Below, in pieces: positions 1 to 8,473 of a stretch of 26,420 nucleotides of DNA. The first letter of the stretch is position 1; every line of letters starts with the position of its first letter. A model generated the notes under the pieces. It was not told the DNA's origin. It worked only from the letters and a program-made list of their open reading frames with translations, and did not search any database. A program made the position numbers and the translations under genes. Source of the DNA: CAYZWU01 sp964482235 (GTDB taxonomy: Bacteria > Planctomycetota > B15-G4 > CAYZWU01); NCBI GenBank assembly GCA_964482235.1, contig CAYZWU010000067.1:1-26420 (forward strand), given 5' to 3'.

Positions 1-266
1 TCTTCACGGCCGACGACATCCACGGCGAGAGCACGGTGATCGCCGAGAGGAGCGGGGAATACGCCTTCCATCGCGGAAAGCTCGCCCTGCAGGGCGCCAA
101 GCCCCAGCGGAGCTCGAAGAAGCAGAGGGAGAGCAAACCCGCGATGGACGGCCGCGACCGCGCGCTCCAGAACATCTACTTCCAGAACGAGGCGATCCAG
201 AAGTCCGGCACGCAGATGATGCAGCAGCTCTTCCAGGAGGACGTGCAGGGGGTGAAGATCAAGTAG
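1..266 (+). CDS. C-terminal fragment of an unknown protein
   Basis: An open frame enters from the left edge (codons in frame from base 3) and ends at a TAG at 264-266, giving the last 88 residues of a protein. The visible part is hydrophilic and rich in Lys, Gln and Ser, with no membrane segment. It ends in a probably helical Gln-rich stretch (QNEAIQKSGTQMMQQLFQED). I do not recognise a family. A GTG at 36 is an internal codon of the frame and is not a credible start, since the frame is open upstream of it. It converges with the minus-strand hydrolase gene, leaving only 13 bases between the two stops. Function unknown. Confidence 0.6.
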   Translation, partial: FTADDIHGESTVIAERSGEYAFHRGKLALQGAKPQRSSKKQRESKPAMDGRDRALQNIYFQNEAIQKSGTQMMQQLFQEDVQGVKIK

Positions 267-279
267 CCAAAGGCTTCTC

Positions 280-3183
280 TCACTCCACAACGAACCACGT
301 GAAGCTCCCGGCCTCGACCTCGACCGGGAGCTTCACGTTGAAGTTCCTGTCGATCGCGTACGTCCGCGCCTTCCCCTCACCCTCGCGGATCCGCGCCGTC
401 TCCGTCAACCCGGTGTAGTAGAGCCCCAGCCGGATCGTCCGCGACGCCTTCCTGTCGAGGGGGTTGTAGACCACCAGCATCCCCTTCTGATCGAGGCCCG
501 GATTGGCGTGGAAGAACCAGTCGATCCCCCGGCCGTCGGCCCGCCGGCTCGACGAGTGGATGATGTCGCTCTCCAGGATGTCGCGGTACTTCATGTACCA
601 GCCCACCATCTCCTTCACCTGGTTCCGCGTGCGATCCGTGTCGTAGAGCCTGAATCCGCGATAGACCGCCTGGACGCCGGCCCCGAGGTTTCCGGCCATC
701 ATCCGCCTGTAGTGGGGGAGGTGGCTGCCCAAGGGCTCGATCGTCGCCGCGGCGCCGCCTCCGTGGTACTGCGTCAGCGGCACGAACATCCATCCCATGC
801 TCGGCGTCTTCTGCCAGGTGCCGTCGAAGATGTTCTGCCGCGTGTGGATCACCTGCTGGGCGCGCGGCAGCGACCAGTTGACCTCCCGGTATCCCATGCC
901 GCACTCGTTCGAGCCGGAGAGATAGTAGTAGTCCGGCACGCGAACGTAGACGCCGCGGCCGCGCTGCCACTTGTAGAAGTCGGTGATGATCTTCCACTGG
1001 ACCCACTGCGAGTCGGCCACCCCCTTCTGGAGCGGCGGCCGCTCGGCGGCGTCGAAGTCGCCCGGATACGACCCGTCATGGGTGAACTGGAGAAATCCCG
1101 TCCCGTCGAAGAACTTGTAGAGCTTGCGGAAGTACTCCTGTCCCCACCCCGAGGCCAGTGCCGGGCAGAAGCCGTGCGTCTGCCCGCCCGGCTTGCCGGT
1201 CTTCGGGTTGACGATGTTGTCCTCCGGCGGATTGACCCGGCGGCTCGAGAGAAGGGAGTAGCCGCCCAGGTGGATGCCCTTCCCGGCGGCGTAGTCGACA
1301 AGCTCCCCGAACTTCACGATGTTCTCCGCGCTCTCGTTCTCCATGCTGAGGCCGCTGCCGAAGCTGAGGCTCACCATCTCGAAGCCGCACTCGGCCGCCT
1401 GGTCGACGGCGCGCCGCACCGTTGCGGGATCAATGCTCACCACGTGGAGGATCAGCGGATTCTCCGTCACCCAGGGCGCCACGGTCCGGTACATCCGGCG
1501 CAGCGCCAGCCCGCGCCGCTCGAAGTCCTTGGAGTCGTGGGCCAGCTCGAAGGCGCGGAACGACTCGAACGTCTCCCCCGGTTTCACCGTCTGGTCCGGC
1601 CCCAGGGTCGGCTTGACCTCGAGCAGGCACGGCATCTTCAGCGACCAGTTGACCTGGGTGGTGAACTCCGGATCAGGCAGCCAGTGCACCGAGAACCGCC
1701 GCGCCGTGCTGACCTGGAACGCGCCGAAGGCGTAGTCCGTCTCCACGTGCAGGCTGTCCGGCTCGGGCAGGGACACTCCCTCGCGGTACTCCACCGGGTT
1801 CGAGTGCTCCACCACGGCCAGGATCTCGCTGGCGAAGCTGTCCACGTTGATCGGCTGCCTCGTCCCGTTCTCGACGGTGATCCACTTCTGCATCACCGGG
1901 ATGCCGTCGTACAGCTCGTAGTGGACCGAGACGCGGATGTCGTTCATCTCCCTTGCCCAGGCCTCGATTCGCGCGAGCTGCTTCGCGTTGAAGCCGCTGT
2001 AGACGGCGAAGCGCTCGATCCGGCACCGTCCCCACTCGCCGGGCGTGCCGAAGTCGTCGCTCTTTCCCGTCCGACTGCTCTTGCCCAAGCGAACGGCCGT
2101 GGGGGTGGCGAGTGAGTCGTCGCGCGGGATCGTGAAGACGTTCCGCCACGCCTCGCCGGCCGGAGCGATTTCGCAGAGGAGCTCGGTCTCCTCCAGACGG
2201 AAACGCAGCGAGTAGGCCCTGTCCATCTCGAGGAGGGCGCGGTCCGCTCCCGCGTGCCGCCCGCGGTCGAGGAGCTCGCGGCGCCCGTCGAAGAGGCCGA
2301 GATCGCCGTACTTCCCGGCCGCCGCGTAGGCGCCGCCGTCTCCCGGGCGGAGGTAGAACTTCACCGCGCGGTCGCCGAACATGAGAGCCAGCCCGGGCCC
2401 CCAGCTGGCGCTCCTGTCCGTGCCCGGATTGATCGTGCACTCCACGAGGCGGGTGTCCTCGGGAAGGGGGCGCTCGGCATAGACGCAGCAGTTGGCCGGC
2501 GCAAAGATCTCGCCCGGCTTCCCCTCGTTCATGAAGGAGGCTCGCTCGTGCTGGCCGGAGCTCACGATCTTCCAGGCCGGATCGAGGCTGGTGAACGAAT
2601 CCTCGAGCAGCAGATCGCGCCCCTCGGCGGAATCGCGGTCCCGGTCGGCAGCCAGCGCGCTCCACGCCTCGGTCGGCATGGCGAAATCGAGACGGAGGTA
2701 GACTCCTTCGGGAGGCCACTTCGCACCGGGAGCGTGATGGCGGATGCGCTTCCAGGGAAACCGCTCCTTCGGCTCGCCCGTCTCGAATCCCGTGAAACGG
2801 AAAGCCCTGGGATCGGCCTTCATCGCGTCGAGCCACCCGGCAGTGAGATAGGCGTGGTTCGGCTGGCCCGTCAGCCCGCCCACGTTACAGGTCATCCCGT
2901 TGATCGTCACCCGCGCCTCGGGCCGCACGGCCCGCAGGATCGACTGACCGGTCACGAGGTTGTCGAAGGCCACGCAGGACGCATTCGGCTCGAGGCGGAA
3001 GACGCGCCGGATCAGGCCGTTGCTCAGGACGATCTCCTTCTTGTCACTGCTCTGCCGCACAGCGGCCCGCTCCTTTACCGGTGTGACGAGCCAATCGCCT
3101 TCGACCGGGCCCGGCCGATCCTGGGGCAGAGTCGTGCTCAGGGGGAGAAAAACCAGAAGTGTCAGGATGAGGAAAAAACGCAT
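280..3183 (-). CDS. Secreted alpha-galactosidase-like (GH36/melibiase-type) glycoside hydrolase with an inserted jelly-roll-like domain
   Basis: This encodes 967 residues, probably exported to cleave alpha-linked sugars. Residues 1-20 form a Sec signal peptide (MRFFLILTLLVFLPLSTTLP). Residues 30-190 and 400-560 look like two halves of the N-terminal beta-sandwich of GH36-type enzymes (VHYELYDGIPVMQKWITVEN at 420-439). Residues about 192-397 look like a separate concanavalin-type jelly roll that opens with a D-x-F-x(3)-D-x-x-W pattern. Residues about 575-850 fit the catalytic TIM barrel; THDG (701-704) and SGSNECGMGYRE (756-767) are candidate catalytic loops by analogy with GH36, which I could not align. 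A C-terminal beta domain follows. The start is supported by GGGAGA six bases upstream on the minus strand. Substrate is unknown; the class assignment is moderately sure. Confidence 0.72.
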   Translation of the reverse strand: MRFFLILTLLVFLPLSTTLPQDRPGPVEGDWLVTPVKERAAVRQSSDKKEIVLSNGLIRRVFRLEPNASCVAFDNLVTGQSILRAVRPEARVTINGMTCNVGGLTGQPNHAYLTAGWLDAMKADPRAFRFTGFETGEPKERFPWKRIRHHAPGAKWPPEGVYLRLDFAMPTEAWSALAADRDRDSAEGRDLLLEDSFTSLDPAWKIVSSGQHERASFMNEGKPGEIFAPANCCVYAERPLPEDTRLVECTINPGTDRSASWGPGLALMFGDRAVKFYLRPGDGGAYAAAGKYGDLGLFDGRRELLDRGRHAGADRALLEMDRAYSLRFRLEETELLCEIAPAGEAWRNVFTIPRDDSLATPTAVRLGKSSRTGKSDDFGTPGEWGRCRIERFAVYSGFNAKQLARIEAWAREMNDIRVSVHYELYDGIPVMQKWITVENGTRQPINVDSFASEILAVVEHSNPVEYREGVSLPEPDSLHVETDYAFGAFQVSTARRFSVHWLPDPEFTTQVNWSLKMPCLLEVKPTLGPDQTVKPGETFESFRAFELAHDSKDFERRGLALRRMYRTVAPWVTENPLILHVVSIDPATVRRAVDQAAECGFEMVSLSFGSGLSMENESAENIVKFGELVDYAAGKGIHLGGYSLLSSRRVNPPEDNIVNPKTGKPGGQTHGFCPALASGWGQEYFRKLYKFFDGTGFLQFTHDGSYPGDFDAAERPPLQKGVADSQWVQWKIITDFYKWQRGRGVYVRVPDYYYLSGSNECGMGYREVNWSLPRAQQVIHTRQNIFDGTWQKTPSMGWMFVPLTQYHGGGAAATIEPLGSHLPHYRRMMAGNLGAGVQAVYRGFRLYDTDRTRNQVKEMVGWYMKYRDILESDIIHSSSRRADGRGIDWFFHANPGLDQKGMLVVYNPLDRKASRTIRLGLYYTGLTETARIREGEGKARTYAIDRNFNVKLPVEVEAGSFTWFVVE
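297..338 (-). repeat. 15-bp perfect inverted repeat inside the 3' end of the hydrolase gene
   Basis: ACGTGAAGCTCCCGG at 297-311 is repeated as its exact reverse complement at 324-338, with a 12-base spacer. In the minus-strand mRNA this is a 15-bp GC-rich hairpin about 20 codons before the hydrolase stop. It encodes the sense residues N-V-K-L-P through G-S-F-T. It has no U-run and lies within the reading frame, so it is not a standard terminator. Confidence 0.75.
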
Positions 3184-3419
3184 CAGCGATCTCCCATGTG
3201 GTGTTTCCGGACGGTCCAGATCGACCCTAAGTCCTTATGTTTACAATGAATTTGAAAAAAAATGAAATAATCTCCTTTTCCATGCTCAGATCGTCCGCCG
3301 CATTCCGCTTTAAGGATGCCGACCGGGTTGGATCCCGGGCAGGAAAAGTGAAAGACGTTACAGGTTTGCGGCAATTAGTATTCCGGGATCCACTCGGTCG
3401 GTTCTTGTTTTGGTCTTTT

Positions 3420-4172
3420 CTAGAACAGCGGCTTCACGCAGAGATAGAGAGCCGTGGCCGCTGCCAGGATCTCGATGATCCGGTTGAAGATCTCCTGCGG
3501 CAGCCGATGAACGAGGAAGATGCCTGCCACTCCCCCTGCAAGGATGAAGGGGAGGAGCACGAGGTCGGTGGTCAGGGACTCGATGGTGATCAGGTTCAGG
3601 CTGCCGCTGAAGGGGACCTTGGTCAGGTTCACGATCCAGAAGAACCACGCCATGGTGCCGATCAACTCCTTCTTCTCCATCTTCATGGCCAGCATGTAGA
3701 CCACCATGATCGGTCCCGCCGCGTTGGCCATCATGCTGGTGCTGCCGGCGAGAATGCCGGTGGCCGCGGCGAACCACCTCGATGTCGGGATCTCCCACTT
3801 CTGCCCTGGGAGCGAGCTGCGCCACCGCGTCAGGCCGAGCATGGCCAGGACGATCAGCCCGATCACCGGCATCAATCCGCTGCTCGAGATGAAGCGGAGC
3901 CCGAAGTATCCGCCCACGATCCCGGCAAGGGTCCAGGGAAGCAGGCGGATCAGTTTCTGCCGGTCCACGTTGCGGCGCCAGTAGATGATGGCCATGATGT
4001 CGGCGGCAACGAGGATCGGCAGTAGGAAACCCGTCGACTCCCGCGCCGGCACGACGCAGGCCACCAGGGGGACGGCCAGCACGCCGGCTCCGGGAAGACC
4101 GGTCTTGGAGAGGCCGACGAGAAGAGAGCAGAACGCCACGATAACCCAGGCTGTATTGTCGAGAGGCAGCAT
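3420..4172 (-). CDS. TauE/SafE family membrane permease (sulfite exporter-like)
   Basis: This 250-residue, very hydrophobic protein has about seven or eight membrane segments. It belongs to TauE/SafE, whose members export sulfite, sulfonates or other organic anions across the cytoplasmic membrane. Two family signatures related by the internal repeat are visible: GLSKTGLPGAG at residues 20-30 in the first half and AGSTSMMANAAGP at 142-154 in the second. The length fits the family. No Shine-Dalgarno sequence precedes the ATG on the minus strand (the bases just upstream are pyrimidine-rich CTCCCCC), so translation may be leaderless or SD-independent. It lies 236 bases upstream of the hydrolase in the same direction and diverges from the first beta-helix gene. 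The transported substrate cannot be told from sequence. Confidence 0.88.
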   Translation of the reverse strand: MLPLDNTAWVIVAFCSLLVGLSKTGLPGAGVLAVPLVACVVPARESTGFLLPILVAADIMAIIYWRRNVDRQKLIRLLPWTLAGIVGGYFGLRFISSSGLMPVIGLIVLAMLGLTRWRSSLPGQKWEIPTSRWFAAATGILAGSTSMMANAAGPIMVVYMLAMKMEKKELIGTMAWFFWIVNLTKVPFSGSLNLITIESLTTDLVLLPFILAGGVAGIFLVHRLPQEIFNRIIEILAAATALYLCVKPLF

Positions 4173-4276
4173 GGGGGAGATGGTCGCAAAAAAACATCGC
4201 AGAGAACAGGCTGCGCCTCGATTGTCTTTTTCCTGTTTTGTGCTTCAATGGATAGAAGCCCTTGAGGAGACTTGAA

Positions 4277-5740
4277 ATGCTTCATCGAATATGCCTGCTG
4301 CTCCTGATCGGGTTCGCCTCGGCGATCGGCTCGACGGAAGGAGCCACGATATACGTGCCCGACGACCACTCTTCGATCCAGGACGCCATGGTCGCCGCGG
4401 CGGACGGCGACCTGATTCTCGTTCGTCCGGGAACCTACGTCGAGAACATCGAGTTCCTCGGCAAGGCCGTGACGCTGAGGAGCGAGAAGGGCCCGGCCGT
4501 CACGACCATTGACGGCGGTCAGCCCGTGGAGCCGAACAGGGGCTGCGTCGTGCTTTTCGAGTGGCGGGAGGGGCGCGATTCGGTGATCGAGGGATTCACC
4601 CTGGTCAACGGGACGGGCAGGAAGAGGGCTTTCGGGACCACCTACGGCGGCGGCATCGAGTGCTACCGGAACTGCTCCCCCCTGATCACCGGCAACGTGA
4701 TCGTCGACTGCACGGCCGATGTGGGGGGCGGGATCTCCTGCTACAGCGAGTGCAACGCCTTCATCTCGAACAACACGATCTCCGGCTGCGCCAGTAGCGC
4801 GATTGCTTGCCGCAACTCCCGCACCGTCATTGCGGGCAACATCATCGTCGACAACTGGTCCGACGAGAACGGCGGGGGCATCTGCTGCTGGGAGTCCCAG
4901 AGCGACGTCATCGTGAACAATGTCATCGCGGGCAACAGCGCCGTCTATGGCGGCGGCATCTACACCTCGTGGTGCGATTACTCGCTGGCGAACAACACGA
5001 TCGTGGGAAACAGCGCTGACGAGTACGGCGCCGGGATCTGCTGCCGGAATCGATCCCGCCCGACGATGATCAGCATGATCATCTGGGGCAACACGTCTCC
5101 CGAGGGGCAGTCGCTCTACGTCGGCGATTGGCATCAGAATCCTTCCATCGTCACCATCTCACACTCCGACGTGATGGACGGACAATCGTCGGTGCTGGTC
5201 AAGGAGGGCTGCACCCTCAACTGGGGAGATGGGATGATCGACGTAGATCCGCTCTTCGCGGATACTGCCGGCGGCGACTATCACATTGCCTATCAGTCGC
5301 CCTGCCGCGATAGCGGGACCGAGCTCTTTCCCTTCGACCTGCCGAAGGATTTCGAGCGGGACAGCCGTTTCCACGGCGACAGCATCGACATGGGGGCCGA
5401 CGAGTTCCATCCCCATCTCTACTTTCACGGCCGGCCGGTGCCGGGCGGGGACGTCTCCATCAGGATCGTGGGGGAGCCGGGCACATCTCCCGTCTCCCTC
5501 GGCTCATCGCCCAGGTATCAGGAGACGCCGCTGATCACCCGCTTCGGTCCCCTTTTCCTCCGCAATCCCTTTATCGGTATCTCCCTTCCTGCGATTCCGC
5601 CTTCAGGGATCCACAATATCAACGTCACCGTGCCCGCAAGCTGGACTCCGGGCACGGTGATCGCATTCCAGGGATTTCTCGGACCCTTCGCCGATCCCGG
5701 CTCGATCCTGACGAACCACTGCGTGCTCATTGTCGAATGA
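4277..5740 (+). CDS. Secreted right-handed parallel beta-helix repeat protein (paralogue 1)
   Basis: This encodes 487 residues. A signal peptide (1-22, ending near STEG) is followed by the N-cap motif ATIYVPDDHSSIQDAM, common in secreted beta-helix proteins of environmental bacteria. Stacked turns of the type GGGI-x-C ... NNxIxGNxA cover about residues 60-275. Family members are exported or surface-associated, some with carbohydrate-lyase activity, but no lyase catalytic motif is evident. The segment 325-377 (DPLFAD ... MGADEFH) is the usual end of such helices. A C-terminal beta-rich module (385-487) is shared with the 6761-8464 paralogue. I chose the ATG at 4277 because GAGGAGA sits six bases upstream and the signal peptide begins there; a TTG at 4262 would place extra charged residues before it. 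Confidence 0.82.
   Translation: MLHRICLLLLIGFASAIGSTEGATIYVPDDHSSIQDAMVAAADGDLILVRPGTYVENIEFLGKAVTLRSEKGPAVTTIDGGQPVEPNRGCVVLFEWREGRDSVIEGFTLVNGTGRKRAFGTTYGGGIECYRNCSPLITGNVIVDCTADVGGGISCYSECNAFISNNTISGCASSAIACRNSRTVIAGNIIVDNWSDENGGGICCWESQSDVIVNNVIAGNSAVYGGGIYTSWCDYSLANNTIVGNSADEYGAGICCRNRSRPTMISMIIWGNTSPEGQSLYVGDWHQNPSIVTISHSDVMDGQSSVLVKEGCTLNWGDGMIDVDPLFADTAGGDYHIAYQSPCRDSGTELFPFDLPKDFERDSRFHGDSIDMGADEFHPHLYFHGRPVPGGDVSIRIVGEPGTSPVSLGSSPRYQETPLITRFGPLFLRNPFIGISLPAIPPSGIHNINVTVPASWTPGTVIAFQGFLGPFADPGSILTNHCVLIVE
5625..5660 (+). repeat. 12-bp perfect inverted repeat inside the 3' end of the first beta-helix gene
   Basis: TCACCGTGCCCG at 5625-5636 is repeated as its exact reverse complement at 5649-5660, with a 12-base spacer. 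The hairpin is inside the coding frame, about 80 bases before the stop. It has no T-run after it. Confidence 0.65.
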
Positions 5741-5795
5741 TCGATCGCCGGGCCTCGACTGTGATGGGCTGACGACTTGTCCGTTGTCCTCGGCT

Positions 5796-6515
5796 TTACG
5801 GCACGATCTCGACTGCCACGGCTTCTGACTGGAAGTCGAAGAGCCCCACGGTGGTGTAGGCGAAGTGCAGCGTCGAGCCGACGGGCAGCACGGCGGGAAC
5901 AGGCCCCATGGTGTCGAGCGTCGCCGCGGCCTGGCCGGCCGGCGAATCGAGCATCCCCTGGAAGTTCGTGAACATGGGACTCGCCAGGTGGGTTCGGATG
6001 TAATTGAAGACGAAGTCCTGGTTCAGGGGCAGGACGCCTCCGCCGGGCAGCATGGTGCCGGGGGACGTTCCCGCAGCCGTACCGAGCAGGACGTAGGACC
6101 GGCCGGCAAAAGCGGCGCCGGCATCGAGGGTGAAGTTCACCACGCCTCCCGTCGTGGCGGAGAGCGTATCCGTGTCAGCGGTGAGCGTGGCCTTCACGAC
6201 GATCGCTGCCGTCATGGAGGGATGGATCGTGCAGTAGTAGGGGAATAATCCAACCTCCGTGAAGGTGAACTCGAACTGGTCACCCGTGGTCAAGGTACCC
6301 GAATCCCAGACCAAGGTGTCCGATGTGGCGGTGTGGGACGCCGTGTCGAAGTTGGTCCACTTCACCGTGTCGCCGACCTGGATCTCGAGCGTGGAAGGAT
6401 CAAATGCAAAGCTCGCGATGTCCACGTCAATCGTGTCGGCGCCTGCCGGGGCTGCAAAGGGTGTGATAAGGAGCAGGATCGCGCCTGCCAGTAGAATCAG
6501 GATCTTGCTGTTCAT
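5796..6515 (-). CDS. Secreted cupredoxin (plastocyanin-like) with a C-terminal beta module
   Basis: This encodes 239 residues. A signal peptide ends at about 26 (PAGA). Residues 28-108 form a type I copper domain: the ligands are probably His61 (ASHTAT), Cys95, His98 and Met101 (YYCTIHPSM), giving the canonical H...C-x2-H-x2-M pattern. Such proteins carry electrons or bind copper outside the cytoplasm. Residues about 110-239 form a second beta-rich part (GTSPGTMLPGGGVLPL ... STLHFAY) that resembles the C-terminal modules of the two flanking beta-helix proteins. The ATG is preceded by AAGGAGA on the minus strand. It lies between the two beta-helix genes but on the opposite strand, converging on the first and diverging from the second. 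Confidence 0.85.
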   Translation of the reverse strand: MNSKILILLAGAILLLITPFAAPAGADTIDVDIASFAFDPSTLEIQVGDTVKWTNFDTASHTATSDTLVWDSGTLTTGDQFEFTFTEVGLFPYYCTIHPSMTAAIVVKATLTADTDTLSATTGGVVNFTLDAGAAFAGRSYVLLGTAAGTSPGTMLPGGGVLPLNQDFVFNYIRTHLASPMFTNFQGMLDSPAGQAAATLDTMGPVPAVLPVGSTLHFAYTTVGLFDFQSEAVAVEIVP

Positions 6516-6760
6516 GTCATCTCCTTGGTCGTTTTTTTTTCAGGCTTCAATCAAGGCGGTCAACTCCCCTGTAGAGCAGTTTCACTCCATCGCAAGATGA
6601 AAAACGGGAGGCGAAGGCGGGGATCCCCTTTTTTTGAACCGATTCGATGCAGCAAGGTCGTTACATAAACAGCTCTTTCCACTATGAATTCGTTTGAGAA
6701 CACCTTTCGTTACCGTATTCGACAGAGACAGTTGTTCCCGCTTGCCAGGGAGGCTCGACC

Positions 6761-8464
6761 ATGTACAAGGGGATTTTCTCGCTCAGTCTGCTTCCTTTTC
6801 TGATTTTCATTCCCGCTGCAGAGGGCGCAACGATCTACGTGCCCGACGATCACACCACGATCCAGGGCGCCATCAACGCCTCGCTGCCTGGAGACAAGGT
6901 GATAGTCCGGCCGGGAACGTACCTGGAGAATATCGATTTCTCCGGCAAGGCGATTTCCCTGGAAAGCGAAATGGGACCGCAGGTTACGGTAATCGACGGC
7001 AGCCGGAAGGAGTGCGTTGTCACCTTCGAAAGCGGCGAGGGGGCGGATTCGGTCATCGAGGGATTCACCATCACCAACGGCGAAACGACGGCGGTCTGGA
7101 AAGGCGGCGGGATCTGGTGCGACAAGGCCTCGTCGCCCGTGATCAGGAACAACATCATCACGGACAACAAATCCCCCATGTTCGGCGGCGGCATCTACTG
7201 CATGGACAGCTCCTCTCCCTTGATCGAGGGCAACGAGATCTCGGCGAACAGCTCAACCTACGGCGGCGGGATCCGGATCTCGGAATCGGCACCGCTTCTG
7301 GTGAACAACACCATTTTTCTCAACACTGCCGAGAGCGGCGGCGGCGGCGTGAGCTGCTTCACTTCGGCCGCCGTCATTAGCGGGAACATCATCACGGAGA
7401 ACGGCGTGGTCCTCGGCAGCGGGGGAGGGATCTACTGCAGCGAGCAGTCCTCGATCGTGATCGAGGATAATCTCATTTCCGGGAACCACGCCATGGGCGG
7501 AACATACACGAGCGGCGGCGGGATCCACTCCTTCGAATCGACAACGACGATCCGGAACAACGTCGTGAAAGGGAACGCGGCGCCCTTCGGCGGCGGGATC
7601 TGGTGCAGCGAGCCTTCCTTCGTCCCAATGATCGAGGGCAACATCATCGACGGGAACACGGGCAGCGGTCTCAACTGCTCCGACTGTTCGCCCCTGGTGA
7701 AGAACAACATCATCGTGAACAACTCGGCCTCCTCCGGAGCGGGCCTCAAGTTCTATCTCTCCTCGGCGACGGTCACGAACAACACCGTCGTGGGGAACGA
7801 CGCCGACCAGTTCGGCGGCGGGATCTGGTGCCAGGATTCGTACCCGACAATAACGAACACGATCTTCTGGAAGAACAGCGCGAAGATCCAGGGCCCGGAG
7901 ATCTACGTCTACTCGGGCACTCCCGATATCACGTTTTGCGACGTGAAGGGCGGCTGGACCGGAACGGGGAACATCGATGCCGATCCTCTCTTCATCGATG
8001 CGAGCCAGGGAGACTTTCACATCGTCTTCGATTCACCCTGCCGCTCGGCGGGCAGCCGTCATGCGCCCGGGCTTCCTGACGTCGATTTCGAGGGCGATCC
8101 CCGCACCGGGCTCTTCGCCTTTCCCGACATGGGGGCCGACGAGTTTCACACGCACTTCTACGTCAACGGCAAGGTCTCGAGCGGCGGCACGGCCACGGGC
8201 GTGATCATCGGCTGGCCGCAGACCTCGCCCGTGATGCTGATCTCGGGCAGCGATGTCCTGACAGATCCCATGGTCACGCCTTACGGTGATTTCTGGCTGC
8301 AGCCTCCCTGGGAGCACAGGGTGCACTTCCAGCCCATCCCGAACAACGGGGTGCGGCCCGTCACGCGTATCTATTCCGGATCCCTTCCGCCGGGCACCAC
8401 GCTGCCGGTTCAGGCTCTCGTGGGGACAGAGCTGAGCAACCTCTGCGTGATCGAAGTCGAGTGA
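6761..8464 (+). CDS. Secreted right-handed parallel beta-helix repeat protein (paralogue 2)
   Basis: This encodes 567 residues. A signal peptide (1-22, ending AAEG) leads into ATIYVPDDHTTIQGAI, nearly identical to the start of the 4277-5740 protein. About eleven or more beta-helix turns follow (residues about 60-395), many of the form GGGI-x-C ... NNxIxxNxA, so cysteines recur at one position per turn (120, 147, 199, 226, 282, 305, 357). The helix ends with DADPLF ... MGADEFH (407-463). The C-terminal beta module (470-567) ends in SNLCVIEVE, matching the paralogue's TNHCVLIVE. AGGGAGG lies upstream of the ATG. The two genes probably arose by duplication. It is likely a surface or extracellular protein; no enzyme active site is recognisable. 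Confidence 0.83.
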   Translation: MYKGIFSLSLLPFLIFIPAAEGATIYVPDDHTTIQGAINASLPGDKVIVRPGTYLENIDFSGKAISLESEMGPQVTVIDGSRKECVVTFESGEGADSVIEGFTITNGETTAVWKGGGIWCDKASSPVIRNNIITDNKSPMFGGGIYCMDSSSPLIEGNEISANSSTYGGGIRISESAPLLVNNTIFLNTAESGGGGVSCFTSAAVISGNIITENGVVLGSGGGIYCSEQSSIVIEDNLISGNHAMGGTYTSGGGIHSFESTTTIRNNVVKGNAAPFGGGIWCSEPSFVPMIEGNIIDGNTGSGLNCSDCSPLVKNNIIVNNSASSGAGLKFYLSSATVTNNTVVGNDADQFGGGIWCQDSYPTITNTIFWKNSAKIQGPEIYVYSGTPDITFCDVKGGWTGTGNIDADPLFIDASQGDFHIVFDSPCRSAGSRHAPGLPDVDFEGDPRTGLFAFPDMGADEFHTHFYVNGKVSSGGTATGVIIGWPQTSPVMLISGSDVLTDPMVTPYGDFWLQPPWEHRVHFQPIPNNGVRPVTRIYSGSLPPGTTLPVQALVGTELSNLCVIEVE

Positions 8465-8473
8465 GCGGGCTGG

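Noticed and set aside
508..2115. Long plus-strand open frame opposite the hydrolase gene
   Set aside because: Its His/Arg/Val-rich sequence has no family motifs, and it lies wholly antisense to a gene with a signal peptide, an RBS and recognisable domains. This is a high-GC shadow frame.
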